Program-made: the position numbers and the translations under genes
Shown: piece by piece, positions 8,717 through 38,660 of the stretch
How the letters are laid out: each line of letters begins with the position of its first letter
Position numbering within the stretch: position 1 is the first letter of the stretch
Notes under the pieces: model-generated
What the model saw: only the letters and a program-made list of their open reading frames with translations
Databases searched by the model: none
Told to the model about the DNA's origin: nothing
NCBI RefSeq assembly: GCF_000745345.1
Contig: NZ_JQNR01000005.1
Location: forward strand, 3,286,001-3,350,000
DNA: 64,000 bases
Source: Actinacidiphila yeochonensis CN732
GTDB taxonomy: Bacteria; Actinomycetota; Actinomycetes; Streptomycetales; Streptomycetaceae
Reading direction: 5' to 3'

Positions 8717-9029
8717 GGAGCTCAAGACCACCTCGCAGCTGGGCAGGCTGTTCGCCGACTACACGACGCTCGCCGACCTCGTGGCCGACGCGGGCAAGCA
8801 GATCGACGACATCAACACCCTCAACGAGAAGGCCGGCGGCACCGACGACGAGGTCGCCCAGCAGTACCTCGAAAAGGCGAAACCCGGCGGCCAGGCACTG
8901 ACCGACCTGGTGACGCTGCTGAAGACGCTCTCCCTCCAGACCGGGGACAACGGTGAGACCGCGAACGCGCTCTTCAACCAGGCGGAGGACGAGTCCACCG
9001 CGCTGGCCAACGAGTGGCCACCGTCCTGA
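8709..9029 (+). CDS. Small helical ESX-type protein (WXG100-like, divergent)
   Basis: A 106-residue, almost entirely helical protein beginning at GTG 8709 inside the end of the YbaB-like gene (8-bp overlap). It has WXG100 length and pattern, with a central turn KAGGTDDEVAQQYLEKAKPGG, but no Trp-x-Gly; the only Trp is near the C-terminus (ALANEWPPS). It ends 107 bp before the giant effector gene. It may be an adaptor or chaperone for that protein, as small WXG/helical partners commonly precede LXG/ESX toxins; this is inference. Confidence 0.6.
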   Translation: MAEELKTTSQLGRLFADYTTLADLVADAGKQIDDINTLNEKAGGTDDEVAQQYLEKAKPGGQALTDLVTLLKTLSLQTGDNGETANALFNQAEDESTALANEWPPS

Positions 9030-9136
9030 CCGGGAGCGGGGCCGCGCGGGCCGAGGGGTGACGGACAGCCCGTCAATCGATGTGATCGTCAGCTGAGATG
9101 CCCGACTGAGGGCGGTGAGAGAGGGGAGCCCGGACA

Positions 9137-31465
<22,329 letters not shown>

Positions 31466-31661
31466 GGCCTTCCTCCGGATCGGACCGGGCCGGGCCGGGG
31501 CGGCAGGGGACGCGAGCCGGCACGATCCGAACGAGAGGCCCTCGACGCGTGGGCCGGGGTGTCGCGGTCCGCAAGCCCCAGAACACCCGTCCCGGGCCCG
31601 GCGTCCCACCCACCACCGCGGATCTCCAGGTTGAGCAGCGATCATGATGGAGAAGGAGAGC
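31466..31661. other. Gap between giant effector and membrane-anchored protein
   Basis: This 196-bp stretch is GC-rich with short GGGCCGGGCC-type repeats near 31485. There is no clear terminator or promoter and no coding frame of its own. The neighbouring gene may be co-transcribed with the effector. Confidence 0.35.
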
Positions 31662-33332
31662 ATGGAACCCGAACAGTCCGGCCGGGGCGCGGGTGACCGT
31701 CAGCCCTTGAGCACCGGAGCCGAGTCGGCCGCCGTCCAGAAGCCCGAGAGCTCCGCCGCCGGGAAGCCGTCGCAGGAAGCCGCCCGGAAGCAGCCCGCGA
31801 AGGACGACCCGACCGCGAACGCCGTACGGGCGGAGGCCGGGTCGGCGAAGGCTGAGCCCGCGAACGCGAACGTCGAGGCCGTGGTGGCGTCCGTCATATC
31901 CGGCGGGGTGATCGGCGCGGACTCCGGCGCGGAGCCGGCGTCGTCGGCGGCGTCCATCGCCGCGACCGCGAAGGCGTCCGCAGGCGAGCCCCCCGCGCCC
32001 GCGGCGCCGTCGAGCGGTTCCGCCGCCATGACCAGCACGACCAGCACCGGGGCCGCCGGTGCCGGTGCCGCGAGTGCCGCGGCCTCCGGGGCGGCCGGCG
32101 CCGCCGCGCGGCCCGCCCGGGCCCAGGCCGCGGACGGCAAGCGCCGCGTGGGCCGGCGTGGTGCGGCCGGCGCCGCCGCGGCGCCGGAGAGCGGGTCCGT
32201 GTCCTCGGCGTCCTCGGCGTCGTCGCGTTCCTCGGCGTCTTCTGTGTCCTCCGCGGCCGAGCCGGCGGTGACCGCCGCGGAGGACACCGGCGGCGCCGGA
32301 GCCGACGGCCCCCGGCAGCCGCGGATCACCAAGCCGATGCTTGCCGGCGCCGCCGTCCTGGGCTGCCTGCTGCTCGCCTCGCCCTTCCTCATCAGCGCCG
32401 TCCTCGGACACCACCACGGCCACACCGGCGCCGCGCCGGCCCCGGCCGGGTACAACAACGCCGACGGCGGCTCCGGTTTCGTCCCCGGCGCCGACCCGTC
32501 GACGGGCGGTACCGCAGGCACCGACGGCGGCACCGGGGGCAGCCTCGGCAAGGGTGGTGCCCACGGCACCACGTCCAACGCGACCCACGGCGGAACAGCC
32601 CACGGCGGAACGGCCGGCGGCGGTGGCAGCACGAGCGCCGCGACCAGCTCGGCGTCCGCCCCCGGCGGCAGCAGCGGCACCAGCACTGCCACCAGCAGCG
32701 GCGGTGGTACCGCGGGCAGCACCACCAGCAGCGGCCCGGGGGCCACCTCGGCGCAGGCGGCGGGCTCCTCCGTGCAGAGGTCCCTCGCGACCGTCGCGCC
32801 GACGACCGCCGCACCCGTGACCTTCTCGGCGGTGGCCGGCCCGTACTGTCCCAAGGCAACCGACTACACGTGGAGCTGGATCGGGCACTACACCGATGAC
32901 CAGGAGGGGTGGACGACCCACCCCGGCGGCTACACCGGGTCAGGCTGCACCGGCAAGTTCACGTCGATGCCGATGTCCGGTGACGGCAAGGACGACGAGA
33001 ACAGCTTCCTCTACTCCTTCATCACCGGCTCCGTCCACACCGGGACGTGCTCCGTGAAGGTGTGGATACCCAAGGACTCCAACGTGGCGCACGTGGGCGG
33101 CCACCCCACGCTCTACACCGTCCACAGCGCCGTCAAGGGCGGTGGGACCCAGCTCGGCGCGGTCTCGGTGAGCCAGGTCTCGCACGAGGCGCAGTGGGTC
33201 AGCCTGGGCAGCTTCGCCGACACCCAGGGCCAGCTCTCGGTGCGGGTCCACACCAGGGGCGACGACAACGCGTCCGGCTACAAGAACGCGCACCACGCCC
33301 TGGACGCCCTCAGTGTGAGCTGCACGACCTGA
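31662..33332 (+). CDS. Membrane-anchored protein with golvesin-like C-terminal domain
   Basis: About 556 residues. The N-terminal ~220 are Ala/Ser/Lys/Glu-rich and disordered. A single membrane segment lies near 223-247 (MLAGAAVLGCLLLASPFLIS), followed by a Gly/Thr/Ser linker. The C-terminal ~150 residues form a compact domain with four cysteines (GPYC, GSGC, GTC, SVSC) and the pattern VKVWIP, LYTVHSA, QWVSLGSF, ALDALSV seen in golvesin-type carbohydrate-binding modules. Topology is therefore cytoplasmic disordered head and exposed binding domain. Start choice: ATG 31662 follows GGAGAAGG; ATG 31644 lacks a clear site. As the first gene after the effector it could anchor, display or protect against it; no evidence settles this. 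Confidence 0.6.
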   Translation: MEPEQSGRGAGDRQPLSTGAESAAVQKPESSAAGKPSQEAARKQPAKDDPTANAVRAEAGSAKAEPANANVEAVVASVISGGVIGADSGAEPASSAASIAATAKASAGEPPAPAAPSSGSAAMTSTTSTGAAGAGAASAAASGAAGAAARPARAQAADGKRRVGRRGAAGAAAAPESGSVSSASSASSRSSASSVSSAAEPAVTAAEDTGGAGADGPRQPRITKPMLAGAAVLGCLLLASPFLISAVLGHHHGHTGAAPAPAGYNNADGGSGFVPGADPSTGGTAGTDGGTGGSLGKGGAHGTTSNATHGGTAHGGTAGGGGSTSAATSSASAPGGSSGTSTATSSGGGTAGSTTSSGPGATSAQAAGSSVQRSLATVAPTTAAPVTFSAVAGPYCPKATDYTWSWIGHYTDDQEGWTTHPGGYTGSGCTGKFTSMPMSGDGKDDENSFLYSFITGSVHTGTCSVKVWIPKDSNVAHVGGHPTLYTVHSAVKGGGTQLGAVSVSQVSHEAQWVSLGSFADTQGQLSVRVHTRGDDNASGYKNAHHALDALSVSCTT

Positions 33333-33339
33333 CACCGCG

Positions 33340-33358
33340 GCGCCCCCGGGCAGGGCGC
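33340..33358 (+). terminator. Short hairpin after the golvesin-like gene
   Basis: GCGCCC (33340-33345) pairs with GGGCGC (33353-33358) across a 7-nt loop, 8 bp beyond the stop. The stem is weak and has no T-tract. Confidence 0.35.
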
Positions 33359-33375
33359 GGAAGGCCCCGGCCCGC

Positions 33376-33400
33376 TCGGGTCGGGTCGGGTCGGGTCGGG
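33376..33400. repeat. TCGGG pentamer array (x5), G-quadruplex-type
   Basis: Five consecutive TCGGG units give at least four GGG runs separated by two bases, the classical G-quadruplex pattern on the plus strand. It lies in the non-coding gap after 33332. Confidence 0.85.
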
Positions 33401-33531
33401 TCGCACGGCCGGGCCCCGGCCCGCCGAGTTGCCCGGTCGGCGCTCCACACGGTGTGCTGAGCCCCTCGTCCGGGGCGCGGTCGGGGCTCGTTCGGGGCTG
33501 GGGCGACTGGGCGGGGGCTTCGTCAGACAGG

Positions 33532-33560
33532 TTGACGGGTTGACGGGTTGACGGGTTGAC
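33532..33560. repeat. TTGACGGG 8-bp tandem repeat (x3.6)
   Basis: Units at 33532-33539, 33540-33547 and 33548-33555, then TTGAC. Each unit contains a -35-like TTGACG, and the array lies 167 bp upstream of the DUF1453 gene. A single further TTGACGG occurs near 34305. No matching array of -10 boxes was found. Confidence 0.85.
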
Positions 33561-33726
33561 GAGCGGACGGTGCGGCTGGGTACGGCCGCCGGGATCGGTG
33601 GCGACGGTTTCTCCACCCAGGGGTGGAGGCGCGACTTCCACCCCTGGCTTGATCCGCTGAACGGCGGCTCTGCGTAGTTTCGACGGTGCAGCCAGTCGTC
33701 GAATCCACGTTTCCGAGGAGCCCGTC

Positions 33727-34206
33727 ATGTCCGGTCCGGTGAACGCCCTGGTGATCCTCGCGGTCATCGGCCTGGTGGTCGCCCGCCAGCTCAGGCCGAC
33801 CGCTGTCGGGGGGCGGCGCTGGTGGCTGATACCGGCCGTGCTCGCGGTGTTCGCGCTGCGCGACAGCGGCGGCATCATCGACCGGAACCACCAGCACGCT
33901 GCCGTGGCGCTGTTCGCGGCAGAGCTGGTCGTCGCCGCCGTCACCGGTGTGCTGTGGGCCCTCACCACCCGGGTGTGGCGGGAGGCGGACGGCAGCGCGA
34001 TGGCGCAGGGCACGAAGGCGACAGCCGTCGTGTGGGTGCTGGGCATAGCGGTCCGGGTCGGCCTGTACGCGATCGGCTCCGCGGCAGGCGTGCACCAGGG
34101 TTCGGGCACGGTGATGCTCGCCGTCGCCGCGGCTCTCCTGATACGCGGAGGCACGCTGCTCCGGCGTACCCGCGAAGTGGAGCCGTCGTACCGTACGGCT
34201 CCGTGA
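33727..34206 (+). CDS. DUF1453 family membrane protein
   Basis: A 159-residue protein with about five membrane segments (LVILAVIGLVVARQL; WWLIPAVLAVFALRD; AALFAAELVVAAV-type; AVVWVLGIAVRVGLYAIGS; VMLAVAAALLIRGGTLL) and short loops. Residue pattern and size match DUF1453, a family of unknown function common in streptomycetes. GAGGAG lies 6 bp before the ATG. It stands alone between two non-coding gaps. A role with the adjacent effector is possible only by proximity. Confidence 0.7.
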   Translation: MSGPVNALVILAVIGLVVARQLRPTAVGGRRWWLIPAVLAVFALRDSGGIIDRNHQHAAVALFAAELVVAAVTGVLWALTTRVWREADGSAMAQGTKATAVVWVLGIAVRVGLYAIGSAAGVHQGSGTVMLAVAAALLIRGGTLLRRTREVEPSYRTAP

Positions 34207-34586
34207 CCGCCTGGACGTCGTGGACGTCCTGGCGACTCCCGTGAGGCCCTGCCCCGCGACCGCCGGCGGACCCGGCAGACCGAGAGTAGCGCCCTGCCCG
34301 ACGGGTTGACGGTACCGGAGGCGGAGGCGCCCGCTCCGGTTCCGGAGGGTCCGTCGAACGCGGAGACCGCCGGGCGCCCGCACGTGGGCGTGACCACGGT
34401 GGAGACGCCCATCGGCAACGTGTCCGCCAAGACCGGAGCCCGTGACCGGGCCCAAAGGCCGTGGGATACGCCTTCCGACACGGGATCACCTGATGAGGTG
34501 AAGGATTTCTACTTTTGACCCAAGATCTTCCCGCTCTGTCCATGATTGGGCGCGGGCCGATCGGCCCGCGGACCAAGGAGAGTTCG
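34207..34586. other. Non-coding gap upstream of the DUF485 gene
   Basis: 380 bp. A 70-codon frame beginning with TTG (34306-34518) exists but has no ribosome binding site and looks unlike any known protein, so I do not call it. The end of the gap (34480-34550) is locally AT-rich and includes TTGACC at 34515-34520, a plausible -35 for the symporter operon, without a convincing -10. Confidence 0.35.
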
Positions 34587-35333
34587 GTGGACGAGCAGGA
34601 CGGAGCAGACCCCGGGACCCTGGGCCTGGATGATCCGTGGCGGGGGAACCCCGCGGCGGAGCACTGGGCATCAGAGGTGCCGCGGGCGCGCACGGCCGAG
34701 GAGACGGGCGGCGGCTTTGGCGGCGGCGTCGGCGACCTGGGCGGCCAGGTACGGCGGGTTGCCGGCGGGGAGCCCGGTGACGTCCGGGGCATGGGTGGCG
34801 GCAGAGGCGGCGCGGTCGTGGGCGCGGACGACGACACCCTCGTAGGAGGCATCGGCGCCACGCAGGCCGGCCGGTCCGGGGCGGAAGCGTGGACCTCCGG
34901 CTTCGACGACGCCGACGAGGCGGAGGAGTGGGCCGAGGAGGACGTCGCCTCAGCGGAGCGGGCCGACGCGCCCGAGGAGGACGACGGGACCGCTGCCCGG
35001 AACCGCCGTGAGGCGCTCTACCTGGAGGTGCAGCAGAGCCCGGCCTTCGCCGAGGTGCGGGACCGCTACCGGAAGTTCGTCTTCCCCGTGGCGGTCGGCT
35101 TCGTCGCCTGGTACCTGCTCTACGTGGTCGCCGCCACCACCGCGCCCGGGTTCATGTCGCGGCCGGTGGCCGGCCAGATGAACGTGGCGTTGGTGGCGGG
35201 GCTGGCCCAGTTCGCCACCACCTTCCTGCTCACCTGGGCGTATTCGCGGCACGCACGGGTGCGGCGGGATCAGGCGGCGCTGGATCTGCGCTGGACGTTG
35301 GCCACGAGGGCGGAGCAGGAGCGGGTGCGGTGA
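34587..35333 (+). CDS. DUF485 domain membrane protein
   Basis: 248 residues. The first ~140 are Gly/Asp/Glu-rich and disordered. The rest is the DUF485 domain: YLEVQQSPAFAEVRDRYRKF, then two membrane helices (FPVAVGFVAWYLLYVVAATT and VALVAGLAQFATTFLLTWAY) and a basic tail. DUF485 proteins sit beside acetate/cation symporters and are thought to assist them. GTG 34587 is preferred over an upstream ATG because AAGGAG is 5 bp before it and the family has no long conserved leader. It overlaps the symporter by 4 bp (GTGA). Confidence 0.82.
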   Translation: MDEQDGADPGTLGLDDPWRGNPAAEHWASEVPRARTAEETGGGFGGGVGDLGGQVRRVAGGEPGDVRGMGGGRGGAVVGADDDTLVGGIGATQAGRSGAEAWTSGFDDADEAEEWAEEDVASAERADAPEEDDGTAARNRREALYLEVQQSPAFAEVRDRYRKFVFPVAVGFVAWYLLYVVAATTAPGFMSRPVAGQMNVALVAGLAQFATTFLLTWAYSRHARVRRDQAALDLRWTLATRAEQERVR

Positions 35334-37081
35334 CCCAGCACGCAACGCGGGCGGTCCGATCCGCCGCATACCTGGCGGACTCCTCGGGCGACCACCAGGG
35401 GCTCTCCCTGGTGCTGTTCATGCTCTTCGTGACGGTCACCCTGGTGATCACCGCGTGGGCCGGGCGGCGGCGCAGCTCATCGGTGGAGTTCTTCGCCGGC
35501 GGCCGGCTGTTCACCCCGGTGGAGAACGGGCTGGCCATCGCGGGTGACTACATGTCGGCGGCCTCGTTCCTGGGGATCTCGGGACTGATCGCCCTCTTCG
35601 GCTATGACGGGCTGCTGTACTCGGTCGGCTTCTTCGTCGCCTGGCTCGTGGTGCTCATGCTGGTAGCCGAACTGGTGCGCAACTGCGGCCGCTACACCCT
35701 GGCCGACGTGCTGTCGGCGCGGATGCGGCACCGCCCGGTGCGGTTCGCCGCGGGCGTCGCGTCGGTGACGGTTTCCGTGCTGTACCTGGTGGCGCAGATG
35801 GTGGGCGCGGGCAGCCTCGTCGGGCTGCTGCTCGGCGGCTCGGGTGCCGCGCAGACCTGGACGGTGATCGGCGTCGGAGCGCTGATGGTCGTCTACGTGT
35901 CCTTCGGCGGCATGCGGGCCACCACCTGGATCCAGATCGTCAAGACCATCCTGCTGATGGGCGGCACGATCGCCCTGACCGTGATGGTGCTGGTGCGCTT
36001 CCACGGCAACATCGACGGACTGCTGCGCTCCGCCACCATCGGCAGCGGGCAGGGCAGTGCCTTCCTCGGGCCCGGCCTGCGGTACGGCGGCAGCGGCACC
36101 TCCCGGATGGACTTCATCAGCCTGGGCCTGGCCCTGGTGCTGGGCACGGCCGGCCTGCCGCACATCCTGTCGCGCTTCTACACCGTGCCGACGGCCCGTT
36201 CCGCCCGGCGGTCGGTGGTGTGGGCGATCGGCCTGATCGGCGTCTTCTACCTGATGACGATCGTGCTGGGCTTCGGCTCGGCCGCGGTGGTCGGTTCCGA
36301 CGCGGTGCGCTCGTCCAACGAGGCGGGCAACACGGCGGTGCCGCTGCTGGCCGAGGCGCTGGGCGGCGGTTCGGGGACCACCGGAGGCGCGGTGCTGTTC
36401 GCCGTGGTGGGCGCGGTCGCGTTCGCCACGATCCTCGCCGTGGTCGCGGGCATCACCCTCGCCTCGTCGGCCTCGGTCGCGCACGACCTGTACGCGACCC
36501 TGCGCCGGCCCGACCGCGGCAGGGCCCGGCGCGGAGCCGGACGCTCGGCCAGGGTCCCCCGCCCCCGCTCCCCGCGCGCCGACAGCACCGGCACCCCCGC
36601 CGAGGCGGACGCGGAGGAGGCCCAGGGGGAGATGGTCGAGAACGAGGTGCGGGTGGCACGGCTGGCCGCCGTCGGGATCGGAGCCGTGTCCATCACGCTC
36701 AGCCTGTTCGCGCAGGACCAGAACGTGGCGTTCCTGGTGGGCCTGGCGTTCGCGGTGGCGGCCTCGGCGAACCTGCCGGTGCTGCTCTACTCGCTCTTCT
36801 GGCGGCGCTTCACCTCCCGGGGCGCCCTCTGGTCGATCTACGGCGGGTTGGTGCCGGCGCTGCTCCTGGTCGTCCTTTCCCCCGTCGTCTCGGGCCATCC
36901 GGACTCCCTCTTCCCGGGCGTCGACTTCCACGTGTTCCCGCTGGAGAACCCGGGGCTGGTGTCGATCCCGACGGGCTTCATCGCCGGCTGGCTGGGCACC
37001 GTCCTCTCCCGCGAACCCGCCGACGAGGGCGCCTACGCGGAGACGGAGGTGCGATCGCTGACCGGTGCCGGCGCGGCCTGA
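35330..37081 (+). CDS. Sodium:solute symporter family protein (ActP-like cation/acetate symporter)
   Basis: A 583-residue transporter with about 13 membrane helices. Family-typical blocks are visible: the EFFAGGRLFTPVENGLAIAGDYMSAASFLGISG segment (split: EFFAGGR near residue 51, GDYMSAASFLG near 72), GYDGLLYSVGFFVAWLV, TLADVLSARM, and LPHILSRFYTVPTARSARRS. These point to the SSS subfamily that includes ActP; likely substrate is acetate or another short monocarboxylate. A polar insert (about 395-435, PRPRSPRADSTGTPAEADAE) interrupts a loop. GTG start coupled to the DUF485 gene. Confidence 0.85.
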   Translation: MTQHATRAVRSAAYLADSSGDHQGLSLVLFMLFVTVTLVITAWAGRRRSSSVEFFAGGRLFTPVENGLAIAGDYMSAASFLGISGLIALFGYDGLLYSVGFFVAWLVVLMLVAELVRNCGRYTLADVLSARMRHRPVRFAAGVASVTVSVLYLVAQMVGAGSLVGLLLGGSGAAQTWTVIGVGALMVVYVSFGGMRATTWIQIVKTILLMGGTIALTVMVLVRFHGNIDGLLRSATIGSGQGSAFLGPGLRYGGSGTSRMDFISLGLALVLGTAGLPHILSRFYTVPTARSARRSVVWAIGLIGVFYLMTIVLGFGSAAVVGSDAVRSSNEAGNTAVPLLAEALGGGSGTTGGAVLFAVVGAVAFATILAVVAGITLASSASVAHDLYATLRRPDRGRARRGAGRSARVPRPRSPRADSTGTPAEADAEEAQGEMVENEVRVARLAAVGIGAVSITLSLFAQDQNVAFLVGLAFAVAASANLPVLLYSLFWRRFTSRGALWSIYGGLVPALLLVVLSPVVSGHPDSLFPGVDFHVFPLENPGLVSIPTGFIAGWLGTVLSREPADEGAYAETEVRSLTGAGAA

Positions 37082-37182
37082 CCCCGCGCCGCCCGGCCAC
37101 GGTGGCCAGGGCTGCGCTCAGTGCCTCGACCGGTCGGGCCCTCAAGGGTGCCCGGCCGGTTCCCGCACGAGCGCGCCACCTG

Positions 37183-37209
37183 CCGGCCCGCCCTCCGCGG
37201 GCGGGCCGG
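37183..37209. terminator. Bidirectional hairpin between convergent genes
   Basis: A perfect 10-bp stem (CCGGCCCGCC at 37183-37192; GGCGGGCCGG at 37200-37209) with a 7-nt loop lies between the convergent symporter and sucrase/ferredoxin-like genes. The rest of the 295-bp gap (37082-37376) is GC-rich with no coding signal. Confidence 0.55.
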
Positions 37210-37376
37210 CGGGCTGGCCACGGGCCGGCCGGACATCCCGGCCCGAAGGGTGCGGGCCCCGGCCTGCCCGGGGAGGGCGGTGCGCCACGGGACGCCCCGC
37301 ACTCCCGGGCAGGCACGGCCGGCTGAGCCGGTCGCGGGGGTCCGTTCGGCTCTCCCCGCCCCTCCCCCCGGCGGGT

Positions 37377-38363
37377 TCAACCGGCGAGGGTCGGGTCCCG
37401 CCGGCCGGAAGTGCCGGGCGGCGCGGCGTCGGCGAGGGCGATGACGTCCATCCGGGTGGGCGTGCCGAGACGGGCGCCGCAGCTCTCCGGGCGCGGCGGC
37501 TCGCAGGGCACCTCCGCCACCAGTGCCCGCCAGGCCCGCCCGTCGGCGTGGACGACTCGCACCGACCAGGTCCGCGGATCCGGCCCGCCGTTCGCTGCGG
37601 CGTTCCCGTCGACCGCGGGCGCCGGTTCGGGCGGTTCGACGGACAGTGCTCCGGCCAGGCGCTCCCCGATCAGGTTCCGCACCGCCAGTTCGGCGGCCTG
37701 CCCGGCCCGGGGCCAGGTCGAGCGTCCCCGGCAGTTGCCGTCCTCGACCAGGCCGGCCGCCGCGGCGTCCAGTACGTCCTCGGCGAGCGCGGGGTCGAGC
37801 CGGCCGTAGGCGTACCCGTGCGGCAGGACCAGCATGGTGGGAGCGAAACGGTGGCCGCCCAAGTGGGTGGTCTCCCAGACCTCGTGGCCGGCGGAAGCGG
37901 CCAGGGCCTCCGCGAGGGGACGCCCCGCCACGGCGCAGCAGCGGTCGCGGGTGCCGTTGGTGCACACCAGGGCGATCGGCGGACCCTCGTACGCCGAGCC
38001 GAAGCCGAGGTGGTCGCCCGCGCCCAGGGCGGCGAGGTCGAGCGCGGCCAGCCCGGCCGGGTCCTCGACCTCCGCGGTCCGCACCCACGGGTCGTCAGGC
38101 GCCGTATGGGCGACGATCACCCGGCGCATGGCGGGCTGACCGGTGTCCGCGTGCCGCCCCGGGCGCCGGATCAGGCCGAGCCGCACCCCCGTGCCCTTCG
38201 CGGCGTCCTCAAGGGCGCGGCCCAGCACGGGGTCGAGACGGCTGGAGGTGAGCGCCTTCGCGCCCCACGGCCCCGGCTGCTCGACCAGCAGCCAGGTCCG
38301 CGCGACAGCGGCGGTGGCCGCCACGGCCTCACCCAACTCGGCAGAGGCCGCGGCACATGTCAT
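37377..38363 (-). CDS. Sucrase/ferredoxin-like family protein
   Basis: A 328-residue protein of the Suc_Fer-like (thioredoxin-fold ferredoxin) family. Residue blocks typical of it: ARTWLLVEQPGPWGAKAL near the N-terminus, VCTNGTRDRCCAVAGRPLA with the clustered cysteines, HEVWETTHLGGHRFAPTMLVLPHG with the conserved histidines, and DGNCRGRSTW. These residues probably bind a 2Fe-2S cluster; the physiological reaction is not known. ATG 38363 gives the family's usual N-terminus (MTCAAAS). GTG 38384 is an alternative seven codons upstream; neither has a strong ribosome binding site. Confidence 0.85.
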   Translation of the reverse strand: MTCAAASAELGEAVAATAAVARTWLLVEQPGPWGAKALTSSRLDPVLGRALEDAAKGTGVRLGLIRRPGRHADTGQPAMRRVIVAHTAPDDPWVRTAEVEDPAGLAALDLAALGAGDHLGFGSAYEGPPIALVCTNGTRDRCCAVAGRPLAEALAASAGHEVWETTHLGGHRFAPTMLVLPHGYAYGRLDPALAEDVLDAAAAGLVEDGNCRGRSTWPRAGQAAELAVRNLIGERLAGALSVEPPEPAPAVDGNAAANGGPDPRTWSVRVVHADGRAWRALVAEVPCEPPRPESCGARLGTPTRMDVIALADAAPPGTSGRRDPTLAG

Positions 38364-38660
38364 CGTCTCCGGGCGCGCAGTCACCCGAAGATCGTAGGGC
38401 CTGCCGCCAGGACACACCCCCGGCCGCCTCCCCGCCCCCGGCTCCCCGCCCCGGGCCGGCCCCGCGCTGCCGGGCGGCACCGCTTCGGGAGCCCGGGCCG
38501 ACCGGAGCCCGCAACGGGCTCCGGCCGACCCGAGGACAGCGTCGGCGGAACGGGCCGGCGGAAGCACGTCGGAGCATCGCCCCCGCCGCGTCGGGTCGGA
38601 CGCGGCGGGCCGTGGACGCGCCGGGTCGGGGACGCGCCGGGCCGTGGACGCGCCGGTTCG
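38364..38660. other. GC-rich spacer between parC and the Suc_Fer-like gene
   Basis: 297 bp with no coding frame. Positions 38589-38655 hold imperfect GGACGCGCCGGG(TC/CC) repeats (three to four copies). They may form stem structures that end parC transcription. Confidence 0.4.

Noticed and set aside
34306..34518. Possible 70-residue gene starting with TTG
   Set aside because: No ribosome binding site and no recognisable sequence pattern.
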